Origin: a virus
Virus record (IMG/VR): IMGVR_UViG_3300047557_000501
Location: 1-34,441 of that record
Length of the DNA: 34,441 nt
Strand: one strand, 5' to 3'
Part shown: one piece after another, positions 1-7,288 of the stretch
Numbering within the stretch: position 1 is the stretch's first letter
Layout of the letters: each line of letters opens with the position of its first letter
Made by a program: the position numbers and the translations under genes
Notes under the pieces: generated by a model
Seen by the model: the letters and a program-made list of their open reading frames with translations, nothing else
What the model was told of the DNA's origin: nothing
The model's database searches: none

Positions 1-2
1 GG

Positions 3-53
3 GTGGACTCACTGCCAGAGAAAGAGAATCAATACGATCTAGTAGGAAGATAA
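3..53 (+). CDS. C-terminal end of an upstream gene (partial)
   Basis: An open frame enters from the left edge and ends at TAA 51-53, giving a short polar tail (VDSLPEKENQYDLVGR). It stops 18 bases before the next start, matching the tight packing of this gene block. Only 16 residues are visible, so no function can be given. Another frame stays open to 79 but would overlap the next start, so I prefer this one. Confidence 0.35.
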   Translation: MDSLPEKENQYDLVGR

Positions 54-71
54 GATTACCGAGGGAGAAAA

Positions 72-911
72 GTGCTTAAGCTATCCCGAGCTTGGAGCAG
101 TGTCACAACTAAGGCAACTCCGTTGCCCCAAGTGTGGACGGATTTAGACCATCAGGACTTTAAGATTAAGTTCCGGCGCGGTCAAGTGTGTATGGTTGCC
201 GCTGCACCTAACGCTGGAAAGTCTATGTTCGCATTGGTCTATGCCATCCGAGCAAAGGTGCCTACACTTTTCTTCTCTGCAGATACTGATACTGCAACGG
301 TGATGATACGAGCAGCTTCGGCGCTATCAGGCCACGGCCAACTTAGCGTCGAGGCACAGCTCGAAAAAAATCCTAGAGCCTACAAAGATGATCTTCAGGG
401 TTTATCTCATATCCAATGGTGCTTTGATTCGTCGCCATCGCTAGATGATTTAGAGTTAGAAATCAAGGCTTATGTAGAACTTTATGGAATACCACCTGAA
501 CTTATAGTCATAGATAACCTGATGAACGTAGTCGCTGAACACGACAACGAATGGGCAGGTCTTCGTCAGATTATGGTTGAACTACACGATATGGCTAGAA
601 AGACTGGAGCCTGCGTGATGGTTCTTCATCACGTCTCAGAACAGAGTGAGTATGGCGATACAACTAATCCACCTGCTCGTAGAGCAATCCACGGCAAGGT
701 CTCACAACTACCCTCTTTGATTCTAACTCTTGGCTATTCGCCAATGGATGGAACTCTAAGAGTCTCACCGGTCAAGAATCGCTTTGGTCCTATGTATGCC
801 AACGCTGATCATCACGTTGCTTTGTTTGTTGACTATGCAACTTGTCAGATTGAGAACGTAGATGCAAGAGGCAGGATGGTTAGGCGAGCAAATCCGTTGG
901 TGAAGTATTAG
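72..911 (+). CDS. DnaB/RecA-fold ATPase, probable replicative helicase
   Basis: This is a 279-aa RecA-fold ATPase, probably the phage replicative helicase or a related DnaB/RepA-type protein. A Walker A motif APNAGKS lies near residues 45-51, and a Walker B strand ELIVIDN near 143-149 carries the acidic residue D148. A hydrophobic strand ending in VLHH near 183-186 sits where DnaB/RecA ATPases have their sensor strand. It is shorter than bacterial DnaB and lacks an evident N-terminal primase-binding domain, as in many small phage helicases. The start is GTG at 72 behind GAGGGAG (61-67). It opens the visible replication operon, and its TAG stop shares one base with the next GTG. DNA repair RecA-like function is the main alternative. 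Confidence 0.8.
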   Translation: MLKLSRAWSSVTTKATPLPQVWTDLDHQDFKIKFRRGQVCMVAAAPNAGKSMFALVYAIRAKVPTLFFSADTDTATVMIRAASALSGHGQLSVEAQLEKNPRAYKDDLQGLSHIQWCFDSSPSLDDLELEIKAYVELYGIPPELIVIDNLMNVVAEHDNEWAGLRQIMVELHDMARKTGACVMVLHHVSEQSEYGDTTNPPARRAIHGKVSQLPSLILTLGYSPMDGTLRVSPVKNRFGPMYANADHHVALFVDYATCQIENVDARGRMVRRANPLVKY

Positions 912-1495
912 TGCTAAACGATATCTTTGACAGGATTGTAGTAATCAACCTTGACTCTAGGCCAGATCGTATGGAGTCTTTTGATAAGCAGGCTAAGAAG
1001 TATGGCATTGAATATCAAAGGTTCTCTGCGGTACCTGCTGACCCGCCTAAGTTACCGCCTACCTGGGCCTGTAAGGAGAGCCATAAATCTGTCATCAAGC
1101 AGGCAGTAGAAGATAACGTAAAGAGATTGTTTGTCTTTGAAGATGATGCTTTATTTGTAGAAGATTTCAATACAAAACTAGCTGATTTATACAAGGAACT
1201 ACCCGAAGATTGGGATATGTTTTACCTAGGAGCTTGGCATCTGGAGTATGAGAAGTACAAGGAAGGGCTGGTAAAGATGAAAGATAGTTACTCGGCTCAC
1301 GCCTACGGAATCAATGAGCATTACTTAGATGACGCATTCGCTGTTGTGTATAAACCTAAACCGATTGACATTGCTTTAGCATCAAAGCATCCATTCATCA
1401 AGGCTTACTGTGCCAAGCCAGCACTGGTAGGTCAGATACCAGGCTATTCAGATATCGAAAAGGAGTATCGGGACGTAACCGACAAATATTTATGA
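911..1495 (+). CDS. GT25-like glycosyltransferase
   Basis: A 194-aa protein resembling glycosyltransferase family 25 (LPS glycosyltransferases and eukaryotic collagen galactosyltransferases). The N-terminus has the typical hydrophobic strand followed by NLDSRPDR (13-20). A CKESH segment (54-58) and the acidic metal/nucleotide-sugar motif FEDDA (76-80) follow. It probably transfers a sugar from a nucleotide donor in the cytoplasm; the acceptor cannot be read from sequence. The GTG start at 911 overlaps the previous TAG by one base, and the gene heads a four-gene sugar block inside a replication operon. A link to the collagen-like fibre at 27374-28453 is speculative. LPS-type acceptors are unlikely if the host is a Gram-positive actinobacterium. 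Confidence 0.75.
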   Translation: MLNDIFDRIVVINLDSRPDRMESFDKQAKKYGIEYQRFSAVPADPPKLPPTWACKESHKSVIKQAVEDNVKRLFVFEDDALFVEDFNTKLADLYKELPEDWDMFYLGAWHLEYEKYKEGLVKMKDSYSAHAYGINEHYLDDAFAVVYKPKPIDIALASKHPFIKAYCAKPALVGQIPGYSDIEKEYRDVTDKYL

Positions 1496-2160
1496 ACACA
1501 AACCTAGTGATAATCCCAGCAAGAGGAAGACCTGACAAGGCAGAGTTCGCATTCCACGAGCTGAAGAGATTAAGTAAGATATCAGATTTTATGATTGGTC
1601 TTGATGACGATGATGCTGATAACTACCCAGAGATTGATGGTGTAATCAGAGAGGTCAACCCAAGACTTAAGATGAACGGCACACTCAACCTGCTGGCTAC
1701 TAAGTATGCCGACAAGTACGAGACCATTACTTTTATGGGAGACGATCATTTAGTTAGAACTGATGGCTGGGATGAGAAGTTATATGAACCAATCAAGAAC
1801 AGAGGCTTTGGTATCTCATACGGTAATGACCTATTCCAAGGTGAGAACCTACCTACAATGGTAATGATGTCTACCAACATAATTAAAGAGCTTGGCTTTA
1901 TGGCTCCGCCGAAGTTGATTCATCTATTTATGGATAACTTCTGGAAAGTATTTGGTCAGGTCCTTGGCTGTCTTGACTACAAGGGTGATGTAATCATCGA
2001 GCATATGCACTATATGGCAGGTAAATCCAAGGTGGATGCGCAGTATCAAGAGGTTAACTCATCGGATGTATCTAGCCACGATGCTTTGGCATTCAAGGAA
2101 TATGCTGAGACTCAACTAAAGGATGATGCAATCAGAGTGCTGATGGCGGTGAGCAAGTGA
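1492..2160 (+). CDS. glycosyltransferase-like protein (GT-A fold)
   Basis: This 222-aa protein looks like a small GT-A-fold transferase. It starts with a hydrophobic strand and a PARGRPDK turn (9-16). It has an acidic DDDDADNY run (38-45) where GT-A enzymes carry their first acidic patch, and an FMGDDH motif near residues 82-87 where the DxD motif is expected. The ATG at 1492 overlaps the previous TGA in an ATGA junction, so translation is probably coupled. No membrane segment is apparent, so it should act in the cytoplasm, probably with the GT25-like protein and the SDR enzyme beside it. The donor and acceptor are unknown. Assignment rests on motif pattern rather than on a recognised family. 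Confidence 0.6.
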   Translation: MNTNLVIIPARGRPDKAEFAFHELKRLSKISDFMIGLDDDDADNYPEIDGVIREVNPRLKMNGTLNLLATKYADKYETITFMGDDHLVRTDGWDEKLYEPIKNRGFGISYGNDLFQGENLPTMVMMSTNIIKELGFMAPPKLIHLFMDNFWKVFGQVLGCLDYKGDVIIEHMHYMAGKSKVDAQYQEVNSSDVSSHDALAFKEYAETQLKDDAIRVLMAVSK

Positions 2161-3023
2161 AGCAAGTAATTATCACCGGAGATAGAGGTTTTGTAGGTAG
2201 ATACTTCTGGAAGAAGTTAGATAACAAGGAATGGAATATCATCGGTGTTGATAAGAAAGATGGCGGAGATGACTGCCGATTCTTTTTCAAGCATTGGGAT
2301 AGACAGGTTGATTTAGTTATTCATCTTGCCGCTATTGTAGGTGGCAGAGAGACTATTGAAGGCAGGCCTCTTGCTGTAGCTGATAACTTCAGTATTGATT
2401 CTGCATTCTTTCAATGGTGTATGAGAACTAAACCTAAGAAGGTAGTCTACTTCTCAAGCAGCGCTGCTTATCCGATTGGATTCCAAACAGAAGCACGCAA
2501 CGTCAGACTATCTGAAGGTATGTGTTCTTGGCAGCATATGGACCAGCCTGATATGACATACGGACTTAGCAAATTAGTTGGAGAATACCTTGCATCCTTT
2601 GTAGATAATGTCTATGTCTTCAGACCATTCAGCGGATATGGCACAGACCAAGACTTGAACTATCCATTCCCGATGTATGTCAAGCGAGCTTTAGATAAGG
2701 CAGATCCATTTGAAGTATGGGGTCCAGGCACACAGACAAGAGACTTTATTCATATCGAAGATATTGTCAATGCTGTTATGACAGCGCTAGAGAGTGAACC
2801 TATCGGTCCAGTTAATCTTGGATGGGGCAGGTCAACATCATTCTTAGAGTTAGCAAAGATGTCTATGGATGCAGTCGGATATCAAGGTGAGATAGTTACT
2901 AGACCAGAGAAGCCAGTCGGTTGTATGCACCGAGTATCTGACAATAGTAAGATGCTTTCGTTCTACACTCCGAAGATAACTTTGGAAGAGGGAATTGATA
3001 GAGCAGTAAAGGGAATCCTTTAA
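2157..3023 (+). CDS. NAD-dependent nucleotide-sugar epimerase/dehydratase (extended SDR)
   Basis: A 288-aa extended short-chain dehydrogenase/reductase of the nucleotide-sugar epimerase/dehydratase type. The Rossmann motif TGDRGFVG lies at residues 7-14, a HLAA segment at about 56-59 follows the expected strand, the catalytic serine region YFSSS is at 98-102, and the YxxxK pair is Y135/K139. Members convert UDP-, GDP- or dTDP-sugars (4-epimerases, fucose synthase-like and dehydratase enzymes); the exact substrate cannot be fixed. It probably supplies an activated sugar to the two transferases upstream. The GTG start at 2157 forms a GTGA junction with the preceding stop. Confidence 0.85.
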   Translation: MKQVIITGDRGFVGRYFWKKLDNKEWNIIGVDKKDGGDDCRFFFKHWDRQVDLVIHLAAIVGGRETIEGRPLAVADNFSIDSAFFQWCMRTKPKKVVYFSSSAAYPIGFQTEARNVRLSEGMCSWQHMDQPDMTYGLSKLVGEYLASFVDNVYVFRPFSGYGTDQDLNYPFPMYVKRALDKADPFEVWGPGTQTRDFIHIEDIVNAVMTALESEPIGPVNLGWGRSTSFLELAKMSMDAVGYQGEIVTRPEKPVGCMHRVSDNSKMLSFYTPKITLEEGIDRAVKGIL

Positions 3024-3604
3024 TGGAATGGAAGTTATTTGACGGAGATACTTCCGAGTTTACTACTGCAAAATGGTATGAAGATAGAGAAGCAGCGCAC
3101 CATCTTGAAGAGGTTGGTCACAAGGAACGCATATTAGTTGCTGCTGAAATGGTACGTCAGGCACACGGACTTGGCGCTAAGACTGCAGTTGATTTAGGTT
3201 GCGGTGATGGTGGCTTACTTCAGCTATTAAAGTTTACTGAAGTCAAGGCTTGGGGTTATGACCTGATGCCAAAGAATATTGAACACGCAACCAAGGTGCG
3301 TGGCGTAGATGCAAGGCTTACAGACTTTAACTCTGATGATATTGAATATGCAGACATAGCTATTATGACTGAAGTGCTAGAGCATATGACAGACCCACAC
3401 AAAGTTGTAAGAGAGTTACCATCTAAGTATCTGATAGCAAGCAGTCCATATAACGAGAGCGACAAGAGCCACTACGAGTTTCATCTATGGGCTTGGGATC
3501 CTTCTGGCTATGACGCTTTGATTGCTCAAGGTGGATACAAGATAATCAATAAGGTTTACTCTGCTGGCTGGTCACAGGTAGTGCTTGGAGTCAGGGATGA
3601 GTAG
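3023..3604 (+). CDS. class I SAM-dependent methyltransferase
   Basis: A 193-aa Rossmann-fold methyltransferase. Motif I DLGCGDGG (57-64) binds S-adenosylmethionine. A post-motif acidic YDLMP segment and a TEVLEHM motif (around 116-122) match the UbiG-like/Methyltransf_23 group of small-molecule methyltransferases. DNA methyltransferase motifs such as DPPY or PC are absent. As the fourth gene of the sugar block it could methylate a sugar or sugar intermediate, though other small substrates are possible. The ATG at 3023 shares its first base with the previous TAA stop (TAATG), and its own end overlaps the nuclease gene by eight bases. Confidence 0.8.
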   Translation: MEWKLFDGDTSEFTTAKWYEDREAAHHLEEVGHKERILVAAEMVRQAHGLGAKTAVDLGCGDGGLLQLLKFTEVKAWGYDLMPKNIEHATKVRGVDARLTDFNSDDIEYADIAIMTEVLEHMTDPHKVVRELPSKYLIASSPYNESDKSHYEFHLWAWDPSGYDALIAQGGYKIINKVYSAGWSQVVLGVRDE

Positions 3605-4034
3605 TTACAACAAGGTCAAAGGCTCAAAGTTTGAGACAGATGTGATGAAATATCTACGCAAACTAGGACATTTTGCCGAGCGTTTGGCTAAAGCTGGCTC
3701 ATCAGATGAAGGTGATATCGTCACTGTAGTCGCAGGTCAGACCTATATTTTGGAATGTAAGAACCGCAAGAAGATAGACTTGCCCGCCTTTTGGGATGAA
3801 GCGCGGGTTGAAGCAAGAAACTATGCGAAGGCTAGAGGAATCTCCGTCACTCCGCTGGCCTTCGTTATAGTCAAACGCAAGAACAAAGGCATCGAAGATG
3901 CCTGGGTAATACAACCATTGGAGCAATGGATCAATGGCAACAGCAATAAAACCAATAAGGAAATGGAAGAGAACGGCTTGGAGAAAGAAGTATCTAACAC
4001 AATCCCAGAGATGGGGAAAGGTAGTAATAACTAA
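3597..4034 (+). CDS. Holliday-junction resolvase-like PD-(D/E)XK nuclease
   Basis: A 145-aa probable endonuclease of the PD-(D/E)XK fold, resembling archaeal-type Hjc and phage resolvases. The visible core is E13 in the first helix, SDEGD (36-40) supplying the metal-binding aspartate, and ECK (53-55) as the E-x-K catalytic pair. It would cut branched DNA produced by replication or recombination before packaging. I chose ATG 3597, placed behind GGAG at 3587-3590, over an upstream TTG at 3585. The Lys/Glu-rich C-terminal tail after about residue 115 looks disordered. A general single-strand or flap nuclease role is also possible. Confidence 0.7.
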   Translation: MSSYNKVKGSKFETDVMKYLRKLGHFAERLAKAGSSDEGDIVTVVAGQTYILECKNRKKIDLPAFWDEARVEARNYAKARGISVTPLAFVIVKRKNKGIEDAWVIQPLEQWINGNSNKTNKEMEENGLEKEVSNTIPEMGKGSNN

Positions 4035-4108
4035 TGCCAACACCACAAGGCGAGATAACATCAACAGAGATAATCAAACCGAAGGAAGAGAAGAAAGAAG
4101 ATAAATGA
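4034..4108 (+). CDS. very small Lys/Glu-rich hypothetical protein (24 aa)
   Basis: A 24-codon ORF begins at an ATG that shares a base with the preceding TAA and ends in an ATGA junction with the next gene. The product (MPTPQGEITSTEIIKPKEEK...) is polar and probably disordered. The back-to-back start/stop overlaps on both sides are the only support. No family is recognised. It may be a real micro-protein or merely a coupling ORF that keeps ribosomes moving to 4105. Confidence 0.4.
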   Translation: MPTPQGEITSTEIIKPKEEKKEDK

Positions 4109-4281
4109 TCTGCGACAGTTGTAAAGTTGCTGGTGATTTCAATTCATACAACAACCTAGATAAAGCTGAAGAACTACACGACTTATGCGAAGGGGATTGC
4201 GGATGCCATCACAAGATTGGTCTAGGGTGGGTCGTAAAGGCAAACGAAAAGGCTCCGTTGATACAAGTACAATCTCCATAA
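4105..4281 (+). CDS. small Cys-rich, probable zinc-binding protein (58 aa)
   Basis: A 58-aa ORF starting at ATG 4105 in an ATGA junction. Cysteines C3 and C6 form a CxxC knuckle. A second cluster, LCEGDCGCHH, at residues 27-36 provides C28, C32, C34, H35 and H36, so a single zinc site is plausible. The C-terminal part (KIGLGWVVKANEKAP) looks like an ordered tail. It overlaps the primase zinc-finger ORF by 79 bases in a different frame. Function is unknown; placement directly before the primase suggests a replication or nucleic-acid-binding role. Confidence 0.6.
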   Translation: MICDSCKVAGDFNSYNNLDKAEELHDLCEGDCGCHHKIGLGWVVKANEKAPLIQVQSP

Positions 4282-4580
4282 TAGATATCGTCAGGTTCTA
4301 CGGAGGGGAAGTAAGAGAAGGGCGCAACGTCTCAGTTCGTTGCTGTATACACAATGACACAAGACGTAGTGCAGTCATAGATACTTATGGCAATTTATAT
4401 TTCTGTCACACTTGCGGTAAGGGTGGCACAGCAGTTGATGTAATAATGGAGAAGGAAGGGATAGGTTTCAAAGATGCAGTCGAGCGGGCAGATGAAATCC
4501 TTGCTGGAGTCGGCGCAACATTACGCACAGAATCTAAGCGCAGAGGCCGTGCAATACCTAGAAGGACGTGGGATATCTGA
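4203..4580 (+). CDS. DNA primase zinc-binding (CHC2) domain protein
   Basis: A 125-aa protein holding the CHC2 zinc finger of DnaG-type primases. The motif RCCIHND (46-52) and FCHTCGKGG (67-75) give ligands C47 or C48, H50, C68 and C71. The following segment (GTAVDVIMEKEGIGFKDAVE) matches the helices after the zinc finger in DnaG. It recognises template DNA for primer synthesis. I chose ATG 4203 because AGGGG at 4191-4195 is well spaced; an in-frame ATG at 4185 is possible. From about residue 106 the frame reads as Arg-rich sequence unlike primases, while the family-like sequence continues in the next ORF, which overlaps by 107 bases. Confidence 0.8.
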   Translation: MPSQDWSRVGRKGKRKGSVDTSTISIIDIVRFYGGEVREGRNVSVRCCIHNDTRRSAVIDTYGNLYFCHTCGKGGTAVDVIMEKEGIGFKDAVERADEILAGVGATLRTESKRRGRAIPRRTWDI

Positions 4581-5118
4581 AGATATAGCTAGGCAGTTTA
4601 TGCTTGGTACTATCACTGATGCCGCACCTGGTCACGAGATGCACGAGGGGTGGCTATCAATCCCATACATAACAGTCTTAGGTCATTGCGTTGGCTTTAA
4701 GTTCCGCCGTCTTGATGATGGCAAGCCTAAGTATGGATCACCGCTAGGTCAGAAGAGCCATCTCTATAATGTTTCAGATGTAACACTTGATGTACCTTCC
4801 ATCGTTGTATGTGAAGGTGAGTTAGATGCAATAGTTTTATCAGGGCTATGCAACATACCAGCAGTTGGTGTGCCAGGTGTGACAGCTTGGAAGCCACACT
4901 TTGCAAGATTGTTCACCGGTTTCGACACGGTTTATATTGTCGGAGACAATGACGTCAAGGAAGATGGTTCTAATCCAGGCGCTGAGTTTGCTCGGCGTGT
5001 CGCTGGAGAACTTACAAACGGACAAATAGTATCATTGCCACCTAATATGGACATCAATGAACTGTATCTGGCAGAAGGACCTGACGCTTTGAATCACCTA
5101 CTAGGAGGAGTGCGATGA
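4474..5118 (+). CDS. DNA primase TOPRIM-domain protein
   Basis: A 214-aa protein with the catalytic half of a DnaG-like primase. The segment AVQYLEGRGISEDIARQF (25-42) matches the linker region before TOPRIM. The TOPRIM core shows CEGELDA (113-119, with E114 as the conserved glutamate) and VGDND (156-160, the DxD pair). It would polymerise RNA primers together with the zinc-finger ORF upstream and the helicase at 72-911. ATG 4474 lies about 12 bases after an AGGAAGGGA stretch; ATG 4492 is an alternative. The two primase parts are in different frames (zero and plus one), so this is a split primase, a programmed frameshift or a sequence error. Confidence 0.8.
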   Translation: MQSSGQMKSLLESAQHYAQNLSAEAVQYLEGRGISEDIARQFMLGTITDAAPGHEMHEGWLSIPYITVLGHCVGFKFRRLDDGKPKYGSPLGQKSHLYNVSDVTLDVPSIVVCEGELDAIVLSGLCNIPAVGVPGVTAWKPHFARLFTGFDTVYIVGDNDVKEDGSNPGAEFARRVAGELTNGQIVSLPPNMDINELYLAEGPDALNHLLGGVR

Positions 5119-5531
5119 ATGAGCAAGAAAAAAGACTTGGAAGAGGCAGCCAGATTATTGATGGATATGGGGATGATAATAGTCTCGATAGATTACAAGG
5201 TTGGGACGATAACCTGCAAGCCTCAGCCAATAAGGAAGTAGATGATGAGTTTATTGCAAATGTTTGGAGAGTCCTCGACTCAGCAGGGAATCTGCTCATC
5301 CGCAAACATCACGATTACGGTCCAAAGAATGTCGCTCACTCTCCAGGTGGACCACTCAACGGACTCCGCGTGCGAATGTGGGACAAGGTTGCTCGAATCA
5401 ATAATTTGGTCGACTCTAAAGTACACCCATCCAACGAATCACTCAGAGACTCCTTCATAGATCTGCTGAACTACAGTGCCATTGCAATTATGGTGCTAGA
5501 TAAGACTTGGCCCGAGCTTCGTAATGACTAA
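5115..5531 (+). CDS. DUF1599-like protein (nucleotide-modification-associated)
   Basis: A 138-aa protein whose residues from about 55 to 135 resemble DUF1599, also called nucleotide modification associated domain 1. Visible hallmarks are KHHDYGPKN (64-72), a GLRVRMWDKVARI helix (83-95) and a C-terminal LRDSFIDLLNYSAIAIMVL helix. The family is small, helical and MazG-like in appearance and is frequent in phages near nucleotide metabolism genes; its reaction is not established. The first 45 residues are polar and unrelated to the domain. ATG 5115 makes an ATGA junction with the primase stop, behind AGGAGGAG at 5103-5110. Confidence 0.7.
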   Translation: MNEQEKRLGRGSQIIDGYGDDNSLDRLQGWDDNLQASANKEVDDEFIANVWRVLDSAGNLLIRKHHDYGPKNVAHSPGGPLNGLRVRMWDKVARINNLVDSKVHPSNESLRDSFIDLLNYSAIAIMVLDKTWPELRND

Positions 5532-5736
5532 TACATTTACATTCCCTAATGGGGATGAAATTTCTATAGATCACTATGAATACATTGAGAAGTTTATTCG
5601 CAATCAAATTGCTAATGACTTAGAGAAGCAGGCATTTGACGCAATGATAAGTAATGAATATAGCTTCAATGATACTGCTGTCCGTGCTAAAACTTTTTAT
5701 TATGCTGCTCAAATTATCAAAGGTAAAAATGACTAA
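5524..5736 (+). CDS. small hypothetical protein (70 aa)
   Basis: A 70-aa acidic protein, probably helical in its central part (IEKFIRNQIANDLEKQAFDAMI). It overlaps the previous gene by eight bases (ATGACTAA) and the next by another eight (again ATGACTAA), so it lies in a translationally coupled string. There are no cysteines, membrane segments or catalytic motifs. No family is recognised. Confidence 0.6.
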   Translation: MTNTFTFPNGDEISIDHYEYIEKFIRNQIANDLEKQAFDAMISNEYSFNDTAVRAKTFYYAAQIIKGKND

Positions 5737-6361
5737 CCTTCACCCTGCCTTCTATGACATAGTGCCTGCGGTAGCAACAAGTATCTACCGACGCTATCGT
5801 CAATGGGTAGAGAGAGAAGACTTGAATCAGGAACTCTATGCCTGGGCTATGTCTAGGGCTGACCACTATACAGAGTTACTAAACGATGAGAATGCAGTAC
5901 AGAGAATTATCAATGAGAAGCGTATCTCTTGGCAGATGCGCCGTCACGCAGAGCGTTACGCTAGAAAAGAGAAGGCTAAGAAGAGTGGCTATCAGATAGG
6001 CGATGAGTCCTTCTACGATACAGTCTTGCTTGGTCAACTATTACCACACGTTATCGCTTCCGTTGTAGATGGTACAGTCCTAGAGCAAGCACAGAATCTA
6101 ATCAACGATGGGCAACCACGCAAGCCATCAGCTCCGGCAGAAGGTGGCAACTTACTTGCCATCCTGATAGATATAAAGAAGGCTTACCTAAAGTTAGATG
6201 TAACAGATAAAGATATTCTTATCAAGAGATACCACGAGAACCTAACCCTTGAAGAGTTGGGTGAATACCTAGGCTGTGCTACTTCTACTGCCGATCGTAA
6301 ATGTAATAACGCTATTCGCAGACTACAGAATCTGCTGGGTGGGGAGAGTCCCTGGCAATGA
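5729..6361 (+). CDS. sigma-factor-like / HTH DNA-binding protein
   Basis: A 210-aa basic protein with a C-terminal sigma-70 region-4-like helix-turn-helix. The segment from about residue 155 onward has DVTDKDILIKRYHENLTLEE followed by LGEYLGCATSTADRKCNNAI, which matches the region-4 pattern of a regulatory helix, turn and recognition helix. The N-terminal half (YRRYRQWVEREDLNQEL) resembles region 2 of ECF sigma factors. It may redirect host RNA polymerase to phage promoters or act as a transcription factor. I chose ATG 5729, which overlaps the previous stop, instead of an upstream in-frame ATG at 5654 that would overlap the prior gene deeply. Confidence 0.7.
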   Translation: MTNLHPAFYDIVPAVATSIYRRYRQWVEREDLNQELYAWAMSRADHYTELLNDENAVQRIINEKRISWQMRRHAERYARKEKAKKSGYQIGDESFYDTVLLGQLLPHVIASVVDGTVLEQAQNLINDGQPRKPSAPAEGGNLLAILIDIKKAYLKLDVTDKDILIKRYHENLTLEELGEYLGCATSTADRKCNNAIRRLQNLLGGESPWQ

Positions 6362-6735
6362 AAGAACAAGACCTCTTCGACTATCTAAAAGACAAACACT
6401 TCCCCGACCTAGAGAAGAGTGAAGGGGCTTTTGATTCCTTTGATTGCACCACAATAGATAAAGGTTTATACATTGAACTCAAGTGTAGGCATACCCACTA
6501 CCCTGACCTGCTGATTGAAGAGATGAAATATCGCAGGCTAATCAACCAAGCTGGACCATTGACTCCGTACTACATCAACTCCACACCGGAAGGTATATGG
6601 GGTTTTGATTTATCAAGAGTACCTGAACCTGCCTGGTCTGAGCGCAGAATGCCAGCGACTACAGAGTTTACTGATACTAGAAAGATTATGAAGTTAGTAG
6701 GTTTTCTCCATTTAGATTATGGATTAGTTCTATGA
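6358..6735 (+). CDS. putative PD-(D/E)XK-fold protein
   Basis: A 125-aa protein with a possible minimal PD-(D/E)XK core: acidic residues around E19-E22, D26 and D29, then the strand YIELKCR with E40-L41-K42. The helix LLIEEMKYRRLIN (51-63) follows as in this fold. It could be a small nuclease acting on phage or host DNA. The assignment depends on a short motif and could be wrong. It is coupled to the sigma-like gene by an ATGA junction and to the next gene by another. Confidence 0.45.
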   Translation: MKEQDLFDYLKDKHFPDLEKSEGAFDSFDCTTIDKGLYIELKCRHTHYPDLLIEEMKYRRLINQAGPLTPYYINSTPEGIWGFDLSRVPEPAWSERRMPATTEFTDTRKIMKLVGFLHLDYGLVL

Positions 6736-6911
6736 AGTATGAATATGAATGTCCAGGCTGCGGTAATATCCTTTCCGTTATCCGCAGTATTCACGATATC
6801 GAAATAGAGTATGACTGCCCTACCAAGGGATGCGGTACTACCCTCAACCGCAAGTGGACCTCTCCTTCCATCCACTTCCGAGGCAATGGCTTTTACTCTA
6901 CCGATAAATAA
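6732..6911 (+). CDS. FmdB-like zinc ribbon protein (59 aa)
   Basis: A 59-aa protein that starts MKYEYECPGCGN and ends FRGNGFYSTDK, the arrangement of the small FmdB/CxxC zinc-ribbon family. C7 and C10 make one knuckle, and C29 with C34 the second. The family is common in bacteria and actinophages; its role is unproven but is often described as regulatory. It is the last gene of the rightward block, starts in an ATGA junction and stops just before a strong hairpin. It is distinct from the other Cys-rich proteins of the window by this C-terminal FRGxGFYSTD signature. Confidence 0.8.
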   Translation: MKYEYECPGCGNILSVIRSIHDIEIEYDCPTKGCGTTLNRKWTSPSIHFRGNGFYSTDK

Positions 6912-6949
6912 ATAAACCGCCGGTTAGCACTCTTGGTCCGGCGGTTTAT
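6912..6949. terminator. bidirectional transcription terminator hairpin
   Basis: A perfect 12-bp inverted repeat, ATAAACCGCCGG (6912-6923) and CCGGCGGTTTAT (6938-6949), with a 14-base loop. The GC-rich inner stem with A/T outer arms can act on both strands, and it sits exactly between a rightward block ending at 6911 and a leftward block ending at 6983. Confidence 0.85.
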
Positions 6950-6982
6950 CAATGCAAGTTGAAGGGACTTGCAGTACTAAAC

Positions 6983-7288
6983 TTACTCGCTCTCTTCCTC
7001 CCTGTCAATAGTGTGGGCTTCGAGCTTTATTCCAAAAAGACCAAGCCTTACAAGGCGTTCCGTAACGATGTTCAATGTAACGCAAACCTCGTAGAACCTG
7101 GATTCTAGGGTCTCTACTTCTCTCTCCAAGTAGTTGAGCGATTCCGAAAGCTGAACTTCCTTGCTGATTGGTAGCGAGGTGGTCAAACCTGCTCTCACGG
7201 GTCCATAAGGACTTGAGACATTGCCATTCTCCCCCTCTCCATCCCCACCCTGCAGCAGCGTAAGCCTTGGCGATTCGCTTATTCTCAC
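6983..7288 (-). CDS. possible out-of-frame gene nested over the endolysin (101 aa)
   Basis: A 101-codon ORF that lies almost entirely inside the endolysin gene in another frame. Its GTG at 7288 overlaps the TGA of the 98-aa gene (7285-7287) in a GTGA junction, and GGAGGAG lies about five bases upstream. The first half is low-complexity (Gly, Ser, Pro), while residues 45-90 read as an amphipathic or coiled-coil helix (SLNYLEREVETLESRFYEV) before an acidic end. The start signals copy those of real neighbours, but the GGAGGAG also encodes part of the endolysin, so the ORF may be chance. If real it would be a lysis accessory gene of unknown role. Confidence 0.35.
   Translation of the reverse strand: MRISESPRLTLLQGGDGEGENGNVSSPYGPVRAGLTTSLPISKEVQLSESLNYLEREVETLESRFYEVCVTLNIVTERLVRLGLFGIKLEAHTIDREEESE

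Noticed and set aside
3702-4064. Minus-strand ORF opposite the resolvase-like gene
   Set aside because: It is an antisense shadow with no start signal. The sense frame has nuclease motifs and coupled neighbours.
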